Translations under genes and position numbers: made by a program | Shown here: one piece after another, positions 52,167-60,169 of the stretch | Numbering within the stretch: the stretch's first letter is position 1 | How the letters are laid out: each line of letters opens with the position of its first letter | The notes under the pieces: generated by a model | What the model saw: the letters and a program-made list of their open reading frames with translations, nothing else | What the model was told of the DNA's origin: nothing | Database searches by the model: none | NCBI GenBank assembly: GCA_964417895.1 | Contig: CAYQJS010000019.1 | Span: forward strand, 15,848-79,847 | Origin: CAYQJS01 sp964417895 | Lineage (GTDB): Bacteria; Chloroflexota; UBA6077; SHYK01 | DNA: 64,000 nucleotides | Direction: 5' to 3'

Positions 52167-53855
52167 ATGCGCATTGCAATTGTGGCCCTCGCCGCGCTGT
52201 TCGTCGTGATGTCCGGTTGCGGCCCGTCCGGTCCGGGCGAGTCGCCCTCCGGCACGGCGCAGCGGGCTGCTGGCCCCAAGCGCATCACCATGGCCTTCCC
52301 CCGCGAGATGGACCTCGCCCACCACCTGCCCTCGGGTAGGCCGCTCCTGCGCATGCTGGTGAATCCAGGGCTCAGCGTCGTCGACGATCGCTCGGTCCGG
52401 CGCCCTGCCCTGGCGGAGGCCGTTCCCACCTTGGAGAACGGCCTCTGGAAGACCACGCCCGATGGGCGGATGGAGACCACGTGGACCATCCGCGAGGGCG
52501 CGCGCTGGCACGACGGAGCGCCCTTCACCACCGACGATCTCCTCTTCACCGCGACGGTGGGGCGCGACCGAGAGGTGGCCATCTTGAACAACGCTGCGTG
52601 GGCGTCGGTCGAGGAGGTCGCGGCGCTGGACGGCCGCACCATCACGATCCGCTGGAGGGAGCCGTAAATCTACGCCGACAGCGTCTTCTCCGTCGGCACC
52701 ACGCTCCCGCTCCCGAGGCACAAGCTGGAGGCCCAGTACCTGGAGAGCAAGGCGGACTTCCCCCGCTTGACCTTCTGGCTCTACGACTACGTCGGGACAG
52801 GCCCCTACCGCGTGCGATCCTGGGACCCCAGCAACCTCGCGGTGCTGGAGGCCAACCCCGACTACGTGCTGGGGCGACCGAAGATCGACGAGATCGAGCT
52901 CCGCTTCATCCTCGACGGCAACACCCTCACCGCCAGCGTCCTGGCCGGGGGCATCGACATCGTCACCCAGCTGGGCTCCGTCGACCGGGCCATCGCCGTG
53001 CGGGACGGGTGGCGGGACGGGCAAGTGGTGTTCCAGTTCGACCAGGGCGGGGGGCCATGGCTGCATCCCCAATTCGTGAATCCCCGCCCGGCGGTGATCG
53101 CCGACGTGCAGTTTCGCCGCGCCCTGCTGCACGCCATCGACCGCCAGAACATCGCGGACACCCTGGGGGGCGGTGTGGGTCCGGTGGCGCACAGCTATCT
53201 GAACCCGGGCCAGTCCGAGTATCGAGAGATCGAGGCGCAGCTCCCGCGCTATGAGTACGACCCCCGACGGGCGGCGCAGCTGATCGAGGGTTTGGGCTAC
53301 AGCCGCGGCGCAGACGGCTCATTTCGCGACCCGACGGGCCAGCGGCTACAAATGGAGATCCTGAGCCAGGCGCCGGACACGTCGGCCAACGCGGCCGCCG
53401 CCATCGCCGACTCCTGGCAACGAGTCGGCATCGGGGCTTCCGCCATGCGCCTGACGCCTCGACTGGCCCAGGACATGGAGGCGCAGGCCGCCTTCCCGGG
53501 CTTCTACATTAGTCCCCAGACGAAGGATGTCAATCTCCGGAGCCTGCACAGCTCGGGCGCTCGGCTGCCCGAGAACAGCTTTCAGGTGTCGGGCAACCCA
53601 AATTGGAGCCGGTATATGAACGCCGAGCTGGACGGGCTCATCGACGCCTATTTCCGAACCATCCCGGTGCCGGAGCGCATCTCCGTGCTGGGCCGCTTCA
53701 TCCGCCACGTGGCGGAGCAGCTCCCGGTGATGGGCCTCTACTACAGCGGACGGCCAGATGCCTTCGCCAACCGTCTCATCAACGTCAGTCCCCGGTCGAC
53801 CGGCGCCACGGGCACGAACCCAGCCTGGAACGCGCACGAGTGGGACGTGCGGTAG
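52167..53855 (+). pseudogene. family-5 solute-binding lipoprotein with internal stop
   Basis: One reading frame of 563 codons interrupted by a TAA at 52665-52667. The flanking protein reads RWREP-stop-IYADSVFS, where relatives have RPYI; a single C-to-A change in TAC would explain it. Signal MRIAIVALAALFVVMSGC (Cys18), NGLWKTTPDGRMETTWTIRE and WHDGAPFTTDD before the stop; LGRPKIDEIELRF and WNAHEWDVR after it. AGGAGGAG precedes ATG 52167. Most similar to the SBPs at 55701 and 10496. Probably a recent nonsense mutation or base-call error. Confidence 0.85.
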
Positions 53856-53993
53856 CTGACGGAGGATGTTGAAAGTAACTCCCGCTGCCCGGGCGCCCAC
53901 GGAGTTGAGTCGTCGGATGTTTGCTGTTGGCGACGGCCAGCCTAAGGGGTAGCCTGTGATGAGGTCAGCGGCTTGCCGTTAAGGTGCGATCAA

Positions 53994-54503
53994 ATGAAAA
54001 CGGTGGCGCAGTTGCTCAACGCAATGCGTGCAGCAGGCGTGATTCAAGAGTACGCGCTGTTCGGCGCAGTGGCACAGATGCGCTACACCGAGGCAGTGGC
54101 CACGTTGGATGCCGACGTGTTGATAATGGTGCCGGCCCCAGAGCGACTGGATGTGCTGGCCGGCATCTACCAGTTCTGCGCCGACAAAGGCTATCATCCA
54201 GAAGGCGAGGCCATCGCCGTAGGTGGGTGGCCCACACAGTTTGTGCCCGTGTTCAGTCCGCTCACGCGAGAGGCTTTGGAACAGGCAGAGACGGCAGATT
54301 TCGAGGGTGTGCCACTCCGCGTTGTCCGTGCGGATCATTTGGCGGCGATCGCGCTCAGCGTCGGCAGGACCAAGGATCTCCTCCGCATTTTGGCCCTATT
54401 AGAATCGGAAAGTGTTACGGCCGAGCAGATCGGCCGACTGGCTGCGCGGCACGGTCTGGCCGAGGAGTGGCGAGCGTTTGAAACGAGGTTTCTCAATGGA
54501 TGA
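53994..54503 (+). CDS. nucleotidyltransferase-like protein (AbiEii/DUF6036-like)
   Basis: A 169-aa protein: YALFGAVAQMRYTEAVATLD with DADVLIMVP is a degenerate nucleotidyltransferase core (the usual GG is GA/V, and a D-x-D follows), then RVVRADHLAAIALSVGRTKD, as in AbiEii-type toxins and related minimal NTases. The small gene at 54496 overlaps its end by 8 nt. ATG 53994 has AAGGTG upstream. Confidence 0.65.
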   Translation: MKTVAQLLNAMRAAGVIQEYALFGAVAQMRYTEAVATLDADVLIMVPAPERLDVLAGIYQFCADKGYHPEGEAIAVGGWPTQFVPVFSPLTREALEQAETADFEGVPLRVVRADHLAAIALSVGRTKDLLRILALLESESVTAEQIGRLAARHGLAEEWRAFETRFLNG

Positions 54504-54696
54504 AGTCCAACAACTGTTGGAGCGGCAGGCCCGCTGGCAGAAGGCTCGCAAAAGCCTGTCGTGGGCGGAAAAAGTCCGCATGGCAGCGATGGTCCGAGAA
54601 TCAACCCGCCAATGGCGAGCAGGGGCCTCTGACTTAGCACGCCACCGATCCGACCCGGGCGGTCAAGCTGCTCAGAGGCAAGAGCCGCACAGTTGA
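54496..54696 (+). CDS. small partner of the nucleotidyltransferase gene
   Basis: 66 aa: MDEVQQLLERQARWQKARKS, LSWAEKVRMAAMVRES, then a tail of doubtful origin. A basic helical protein overlapping its neighbour (ATGGATGA). Likely the cognate partner; family not recognised by name. Confidence 0.55.
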   Translation: MDEVQQLLERQARWQKARKSLSWAEKVRMAAMVRESTRQWRAGASDLARHRSDPGGQAAQRQEPHS

Positions 54697-54929
54697 AGGC
54701 CTCACACCTTCGGACCGCTGTGCGCCCGCAATCTGGCGAGCGCATGATGCAGTTCTGCCGTCTCTAGGATTGGCGGGCCAGTGTAACCCGAAGCGCACGG
54801 GAGCCGCCGCCTCCCAAGGCGGTCAATCGGTGCCCAGCGCGTACAGGATCGCCTGCTCGGTCGTCATGCTATGGCCTTCCGCCCAGGCGGCGCAGGACCT
54901 TATCGTGTTCCGTGACGGGAGGAGCGGAA

Positions 54930-54990
54930 ACCCAGCTCCGTGCCCTTCCCAAGCTGGATGGTGCGGGTTCGAATCCCGTCGACCGCTCCA
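54930..54990 (+). other. tRNA-Gly(CCC)-like 3' fragment with CCA
   Basis: CTTCCCAAGCTGG, then a T arm GCGGG-TTCGAAT-CCCGT, CGACCGC, T and encoded CCA (54988-54990). CCAGC on the 5' side is present, but 9 nt are inserted before the loop, and the D arm and 5' acceptor strand are absent. Confidence 0.5.
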
Positions 54991-55004
54991 GTAACCAGCA
55001 AAAG

Positions 55005-55045
55005 CCTGCCCGAGCACGATACATGCTGCTCGGGGCAGGTTTGTT
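55005..55045 (+). terminator. terminator after the tRNA fragment
   Basis: CCTGCCCGAGCA (55005-55016) pairs with TGCTCGGGGCAGG (55027-55039, one bulge), followed by TTTGTT. Confidence 0.6.
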
Positions 55046-55131
55046 CGTCCCGTAGGGTCTTCGTTCGAATCGCCATCCTCGTGGATCGACGTACAATGGC
55101 ACCGGTTTATTCGCGTAGCTGGGAGCGGCGC

Positions 55132-55677
55132 ATGCCTGTCAGCGAGCAGACCTACCTCCAGTTGGCATTGGAGGACCCGAACCAGTGGGAACTGCATTGT
55201 GGACACCTGCGCAGGAAGCCAGGCATGACTGCCGAGCATAACTACGTTGGGTTCGAGCTGGCCTTTCGCCTGAGGCAGCAGCTTGACCCATCCCAGTACC
55301 ACGTACGGCACAACAGTGGGCACGTGCGTCGGACGGCAGAGAATTACTACATCCCCGATGTGTTCGTCGTCCCGACCGAGCTCGTTCGTCCGCTACGCGG
55401 GCTGCGCAACGTTCTCGAAGCCTACGACGCCCCGCTACCCCTCGTGGTCGAAGTCTGGTCGCCCTCGACGGGCGACTACGATGTCGATGCAAAACTGCCG
55501 GAATACCAGCGCCGCGGGGACCTGGAGATCTGGCGCATCCATCCCTTCGACCGCACGCTGACCGCCTGGCGACGCCAGCCGGACGGCAGCTATACGGGGT
55601 CGCACTACACGGGCGGCACGGTGCAACCGGTCGCGCTGCCCAACGTAGCGATTGACCTGGACACGCTGTTCGACTGA
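55132..55677 (+). CDS. Uma2-family endonuclease, tandem copy 2
   Basis: A 181-aa paralogue of copy 1. Its N-terminal third is closer to copy 3 (shared ELAFRLRQQLD and RVRHNSGHVRR-type residues), while 55345-55588 is identical to copy 1. The core YIPDVFVVP and VVEVWSPST is intact. The SBP at 55701 follows after 23 bp. Confidence 0.85.
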   Translation: MPVSEQTYLQLALEDPNQWELHCGHLRRKPGMTAEHNYVGFELAFRLRQQLDPSQYHVRHNSGHVRRTAENYYIPDVFVVPTELVRPLRGLRNVLEAYDAPLPLVVEVWSPSTGDYDVDAKLPEYQRRGDLEIWRIHPFDRTLTAWRRQPDGSYTGSHYTGGTVQPVALPNVAIDLDTLFD

Positions 55678-55700
55678 GGGATCAGAGAGGGAGGTGTGCG

Positions 55701-57416
55701 ATGCAGCCGTGGACGCGTATCGGGCTCGTATGGAGCACCATCGCGCTGATGTTGGCGGCGTGCGCGCCGCAGCGGGCTGAGGCGCCCACGCCAGGTGGGC
55801 AGGAATCGGCCGGCCCGGCAGCCTTCAAGCGGATCACGGCGGTCATCCGAGGATCGCCTGCATCCCTCGTGCAAGAGAGGACGCAGCGCGGCGGGGGCAT
55901 ACGCGGGCTGGATGGCATTCAGGAGCTGGCCCACGCGGGGCTCACCTACCTCAAGGCAGATGGGACCCGTGCCGCCCAGCTCGCCGAGGCCGTTCCCACC
56001 ATCGAGAACGGGCTGTGGAAGGTCTACCCGGACGGCCGCATGGAGACGACCTGGAGCATCAAGCCAACCGCCCGCTGGCACGACGGCGCGCCCGTGGTCG
56101 CGGATGATTTCCTCTTCATCAGCGTCGTGGAGCGAGACAAGGACCTGGACATCGCCCCGTACGCGGAGCACGAGATCATCGAGAGCATGACTGCCCCGGA
56201 CGCGCGAACCCTCACCGTAACCTGGAAACGCCCATATATCGAAGCCGACGGGTTGGGGAGCTACCGCGCGGCCGGTTTGCCCATTCCCAAGCATCTGCTG
56301 GAGAAGGCGTTCAACGACGACAAGGGGAGCTTCCTTGGGCTTCCGTACTGGAGCGAGGACTTCGTCGGGGCGGGGCCTTTCAGGGTCCATGAGTGGATCC
56401 GGGACAGCCATACGACCTTGCGGAGATTCGACGATTACGTCCTGGGACGGCCGAAGATCGACGAGATCGAGGTGCGTTTCATTCCGGACAACAATACCCT
56501 GTTCGCCAACGTGATGGCGGGCGCCGATCTCACGTTGGGCAAGACCATCTCCCTCGATATCGCGCTCGGAGCGCGGGACCAGTGGAAGGACGGCAGGATA
56601 GCGGTCCTCCCCCAGAACTGGACCCCCATCAATCCTCAGTTCATCAACCCTGACCCGCCGATAATCGCCGATCTGCGGTTCCGGCGCGCGCTGCTCCAGG
56701 CCCTCGACCGCCAGCAGTTAGCCGACTTCGTGTTTTCGGGGTACGGCTCCGTCGCCCACAGCTACGTGGACCCCGCTACTCCTATGTATGACCTGGTCGA
56801 GCCAAGCATCGTCCGCTACGAGCATGATTCCCGAGCGGCCACGCAGACGATCGAGGGGCTCGGGTACACCAAGCGTTCCGATGGCTTTTTCTATGACGGC
56901 GCGGGCCAACGCCTCTCGGTGTCGGTCTACGCGGGGGCGCAGAACGACATCCACCCAAAGACGGTTGCCGCGGTGGCCGCTATGTGGCAGCCGCTCGGGG
57001 TGGCGGTTGAGCAGGTGCTCGTCCCGATCCAGCGCGCGCAGGACCGCGAGTACCGCGCCAACTACCCGTCCTTTGATCTCGGCGAGCGGCGCAACAGCCT
57101 GATCGTCAGTGAGATCTGGCGCCTCCACAGCTCCACGGTGTCGCTACCCGAGAACCGGTACACCGGGCCGGGGAACACCCGCTACCGGCATCCGGAGCAC
57201 GACGCCTGGCTCGAGCGTTACGTGATGGCCATCCCGATGACGGAGCGAATGCAAGCGCTCGCCGGACTCGTCCGCCATGAGACGGAAAACCTCGTGCAGC
57301 TCCCGCTCTTCTATGGGGCTGACCCGACGCTGATCTCGAACCGGCTCGTCAACGTGACCGCGCGCGGCGATGCTTTCACCCAGGCCTGGAACGCACACGA
57401 ATGGGACGTCAAGTAG
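55701..57416 (+). CDS. ABC transporter family-5 solute-binding lipoprotein
   Basis: A 571-aa SBP_bac_5 protein; lipobox LMLAAC (Cys21). NGLWKVYPDGRMETTWSIKP, WHDGAPVVADDFLF, PYWSEDFVGAGPFRVHEW and LGRPKIDEIEVRFIPD place it with the SBPs at 10496 and 52167. Ends WNAHEWDVK. GGAGG precedes ATG 55701. Flanked by Uma2 copies 2 and 3. Confidence 0.88.
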   Translation: MQPWTRIGLVWSTIALMLAACAPQRAEAPTPGGQESAGPAAFKRITAVIRGSPASLVQERTQRGGGIRGLDGIQELAHAGLTYLKADGTRAAQLAEAVPTIENGLWKVYPDGRMETTWSIKPTARWHDGAPVVADDFLFISVVERDKDLDIAPYAEHEIIESMTAPDARTLTVTWKRPYIEADGLGSYRAAGLPIPKHLLEKAFNDDKGSFLGLPYWSEDFVGAGPFRVHEWIRDSHTTLRRFDDYVLGRPKIDEIEVRFIPDNNTLFANVMAGADLTLGKTISLDIALGARDQWKDGRIAVLPQNWTPINPQFINPDPPIIADLRFRRALLQALDRQQLADFVFSGYGSVAHSYVDPATPMYDLVEPSIVRYEHDSRAATQTIEGLGYTKRSDGFFYDGAGQRLSVSVYAGAQNDIHPKTVAAVAAMWQPLGVAVEQVLVPIQRAQDREYRANYPSFDLGERRNSLIVSEIWRLHSSTVSLPENRYTGPGNTRYRHPEHDAWLERYVMAIPMTERMQALAGLVRHETENLVQLPLFYGADPTLISNRLVNVTARGDAFTQAWNAHEWDVK

Positions 57417-57472
57417 AGAATACCGATAGAGCAGTACAGTCGAGCTGGTTATCCGCGCAATCGGGAGCAATC

Positions 57473-58018
57473 ATGCCAGTGAGTGAGCGAACGTACCTCC
57501 AGCTGGCATTGGAGGACCCGAACCAGTGGGAGCTGCACTGCGGAAACCTGCGCCGGAAACCAGCGATGACCGCCGCACATAACGACATTGGCTTCGAGTT
57601 AGCCTTCCGCCTGAGGCAACAGCTTGATAGGAGCCAGTACCGTGTACGGCACAACAGTGGGCACGTGCGTCGCTCTGCCGAGATTTACTACATCCCGGAT
57701 GTCTTCGTCATTCCGATGGAACTCTTCCGCCCGCTGCGCGGGCTGCGCGACGTGCTCGAGGCGTACGCAGCGCCCCTGCCCCTGGTAGTCGAGGTATGAT
57801 CGCCATCGACAGGGGACTACGACGTTGATTCGAAGCTTCCCGAGTATCAGCGGCGTGGGGATCTGGAGATCTGGCGCATCCACCCATTTGACCGTACGCT
57901 GACAGCGTGGAGGCGGCAGCCGGACGGCAGCTACGCCGAGTCGCACTATACGGGCGGCGCGGTGCAACCCGTCGCGCTACCCAATGTAACGATTGACCTG
58001 GATACCCTGTTCGACTGA
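57473..58018 (+). pseudogene. Uma2-family endonuclease, tandem copy 3, nonsense mutation
   Basis: 182 codons in one frame with a single TGA at 57797-57799. It replaces the TGG of VVEVWSPST found in copies 1 and 2. Everything after it (SPSTGDYDVDSKLPEYQRRG to DTLFD) stays in frame. The truncated 108-aa product would lack most of the nuclease core. Confidence 0.85.
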
Positions 58019-58084
58019 CCGCCAGCACCCTTCGGCTCGCAGGCAGCCTGCAATTTTGAATTGCGGACCGGTGGTGAGGGGCGC

Positions 58085-59827
58085 TTATCGCAGCTCCCAC
58101 TCATGGATGTTCCAGTACGGCAGGCTCTCGGGGACCAGCACTCCCGCTGACGATATGCCAGCCTCAGCCCCCCGCAAGGTCATCGCATGGCTCTGGACCT
58201 GGACGCTGAAGTACAGCATGAAGAAGGGGAGCTCCTCGCTGAGCAGCCGCATCATCTGCACCACTTGCCGAGTCCGCTCGGAGCGGTCCAAGGTCGTCTG
58301 GACAGCCTCCCACAGCCGGTCATACTCACGGTTGGACCACCCCGGCCGGTTCTCGCTGGTCCAGCGGTTGGCCGGAGTGCCGATCTCCATAGTGGTCCAG
58401 GTGCGCTCGCCGGCCGGGAGCCCGCCGCGGTAGGCGATCCCCGGAAAGGTCTGGCGCGCCTCGTTGTCGCGAGCGCGGGCAACGGACATCACCGACTGCT
58501 GGACGTCGAAGCCCGAGTGCCGCCACGTGGCGGCGACGATCGCCTGAGTGCGCTCGGCCTCGGTGCCCGCCGTGGTCGTGTAGTCCGGTCGGAACCGCTC
58601 GCCGGAAGCGTCCGCGTAAAACCCCTCCCGGTCCCTGGCGAAGCCCGCCTCGCTCATGAGTTGCTCCGAACGCCGCGGGTCGTAGGGGTATCTGGCCATC
58701 GTGCGATGTACCTCCGCGGAGTAGGGGAGCGGCTCCGGGACGAGGCTCTCGCTGATGAAGCCGTGGCCCTCGAAGAGGCCGTCGTCGAGGGCCTGGCGGT
58801 CGATGGAGTGGGCCAGCGCCTTCCGCACCCGCAGGTCCAGAAGGGCGGCCGGTTGCGTGTACTCGGGCCGCGTCTGTACCGGGAGGATCACCGGCAAGCC
58901 CTGTCTGAGCAGCAGTACCCCTTTGTTTGTCGCCGCCCAATCGCGCCTGAGCACGAGGACGTGCTCGAACCGAAGGCTCGCGACGGCTGTGTAATGTACC
59001 TGGTCGGCGAGCACGAGGGTGAGGGTGATGTTTTCATCAGTCACAATGCGCACGAAGATGCGGTCGATCCGCGGGCGCCCCAAGGCGTGGCCATCGAACG
59101 CTGCGCCCTCAAAATGGGAGCCCGGCTCCCAGCGCTCCAGCCGGAACGGTCCGGCCGCGATGTACTCCATCGTCCAGTACGGGTTGTTCAAGAAGGAGTC
59201 GCGGGCGGCGGGGTCCTGCTCATACGCGGCCAAGGGTCCCTCCAGGATGTGGCGGGGCAGCGGCTCCAAGTCGCCATCGATGAGCGCGCCGGCATCCGGA
59301 TAGAGGGACCGCCACCTGATCACAAGGGTTCGGGGGTCCGGCGCCAGCACTGCCTCTATCTGGTCCTGGGGAGTGGGCCGAAATACGCCGAAGCCGGGGG
59401 CGGTGTAGACCCGATAAGCGAAGACGAAATCGTCAGCGGTGAGGGGCGACCCGTCGTGCCAGGTCAGCCCCGGACGCAGCCGGTAGGTGGTCTCCATTCG
59501 GCCGTCCGGGAACACGCGCCAGCTGTCCTGGTTCACCTCCGGCAGCGCCTCGGCCAGATAGGGACGCGCCATGCCCGCATAGTCGATCAATACCAGCGCC
59601 GCGTTAAAGGGCCGCTTGGTGACCCACGGGTTGCCGCTCCCCGGGATCTTCGGCGCCAGGTCGGTGACCTCCCAGCGAATTACCATATTGAGGGTCCGAC
59701 TCGGGGAGCCGCCTGCCAGGGCCTGGGCCGAGTCCGGTTGCGACCCGCGCGGGAGTTGCGTCCCCGCGCACCCGGCGAGCAAGAGCAAGCCGATCAAACC
59801 GATGGCGAGGGATTTCGCTGGCGACAT
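58085..59827 (-). CDS. ABC transporter family-5 solute-binding lipoprotein
   Basis: A 580-aa SBP_bac_5 protein; lipobox LLLLAGC (Cys20). QDSWRVFPDGRMETTYRLRP, WHDGSPLTADDFVFAY and HSIDRQALDDGL; ends YWNIHEWELR. GGAGGG precedes ATG 59827. A truncated MFS gene lies upstream. Confidence 0.88.
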   Translation of the reverse strand: MSPAKSLAIGLIGLLLLAGCAGTQLPRGSQPDSAQALAGGSPSRTLNMVIRWEVTDLAPKIPGSGNPWVTKRPFNAALVLIDYAGMARPYLAEALPEVNQDSWRVFPDGRMETTYRLRPGLTWHDGSPLTADDFVFAYRVYTAPGFGVFRPTPQDQIEAVLAPDPRTLVIRWRSLYPDAGALIDGDLEPLPRHILEGPLAAYEQDPAARDSFLNNPYWTMEYIAAGPFRLERWEPGSHFEGAAFDGHALGRPRIDRIFVRIVTDENITLTLVLADQVHYTAVASLRFEHVLVLRRDWAATNKGVLLLRQGLPVILPVQTRPEYTQPAALLDLRVRKALAHSIDRQALDDGLFEGHGFISESLVPEPLPYSAEVHRTMARYPYDPRRSEQLMSEAGFARDREGFYADASGERFRPDYTTTAGTEAERTQAIVAATWRHSGFDVQQSVMSVARARDNEARQTFPGIAYRGGLPAGERTWTTMEIGTPANRWTSENRPGWSNREYDRLWEAVQTTLDRSERTRQVVQMMRLLSEELPFFMLYFSVQVQSHAMTLRGAEAGISSAGVLVPESLPYWNIHEWELR

Positions 59828-59928
59828 GGTTCCCTCCTTCGGGGCACGCTGGCCCCCCGCCATTGGTCGTCAACGCGAATTGGTGCGATTATGCGCCGCC
59901 CGGCGGAAATCTGCTGCGCCGCCCCCGT

Positions 59929-60070
59929 ACGTCGCGTCCGAGAACAGACTGACGGTACCCAGCAGGACGACGAAGGTCATCGCCGAGCTGGCCGAAAGCA
60001 TCCCCACACGCTTGGCGCCCGCTGGCGCAGCGACCGACTCCGTGGAAGCCACTACTCCGTCGCCTCCGTA
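59929..60070 (-). pseudogene. N-terminal remnant of an MFS transporter
   Basis: Reverse strand VVLLGTVSLFSDATYGGGA resembles the first transmembrane helix and loop of MFS carriers (family pattern VSLFADMTYEGAR). The frame then becomes meaningless and ends; the rest of the gene is gone. Confidence 0.4.
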
Positions 60071-60169
60071 AAACCGGCTTACATTTGTGTCGATATCACC
60101 TTGCGCCAGCCAGGCGAACGATTTGATGCCGTCTAACGGCTGGCCGCCAGTCAGCTTCAAGGGCTTCCT

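Noticed and set aside
54823..55323. Reverse ORFs containing RRDSNP-like peptides here and at 51203-51512
   Set aside because: This peptide is the well-known false translation of a tRNA T arm; the DNA is the tRNA-like fragment.
57797..57799. TGA decoded as Trp (alternative genetic code)
   Set aside because: Many intact genes here end at TGA (for example the GNAT and TauE neighbours and the Uma2 copies themselves), so general recoding is not credible.
58187..60136. 649-aa forward open frame
   Set aside because: Antisense to the SBP at 58085; high GC keeps the frame open. No domain is recognisable.
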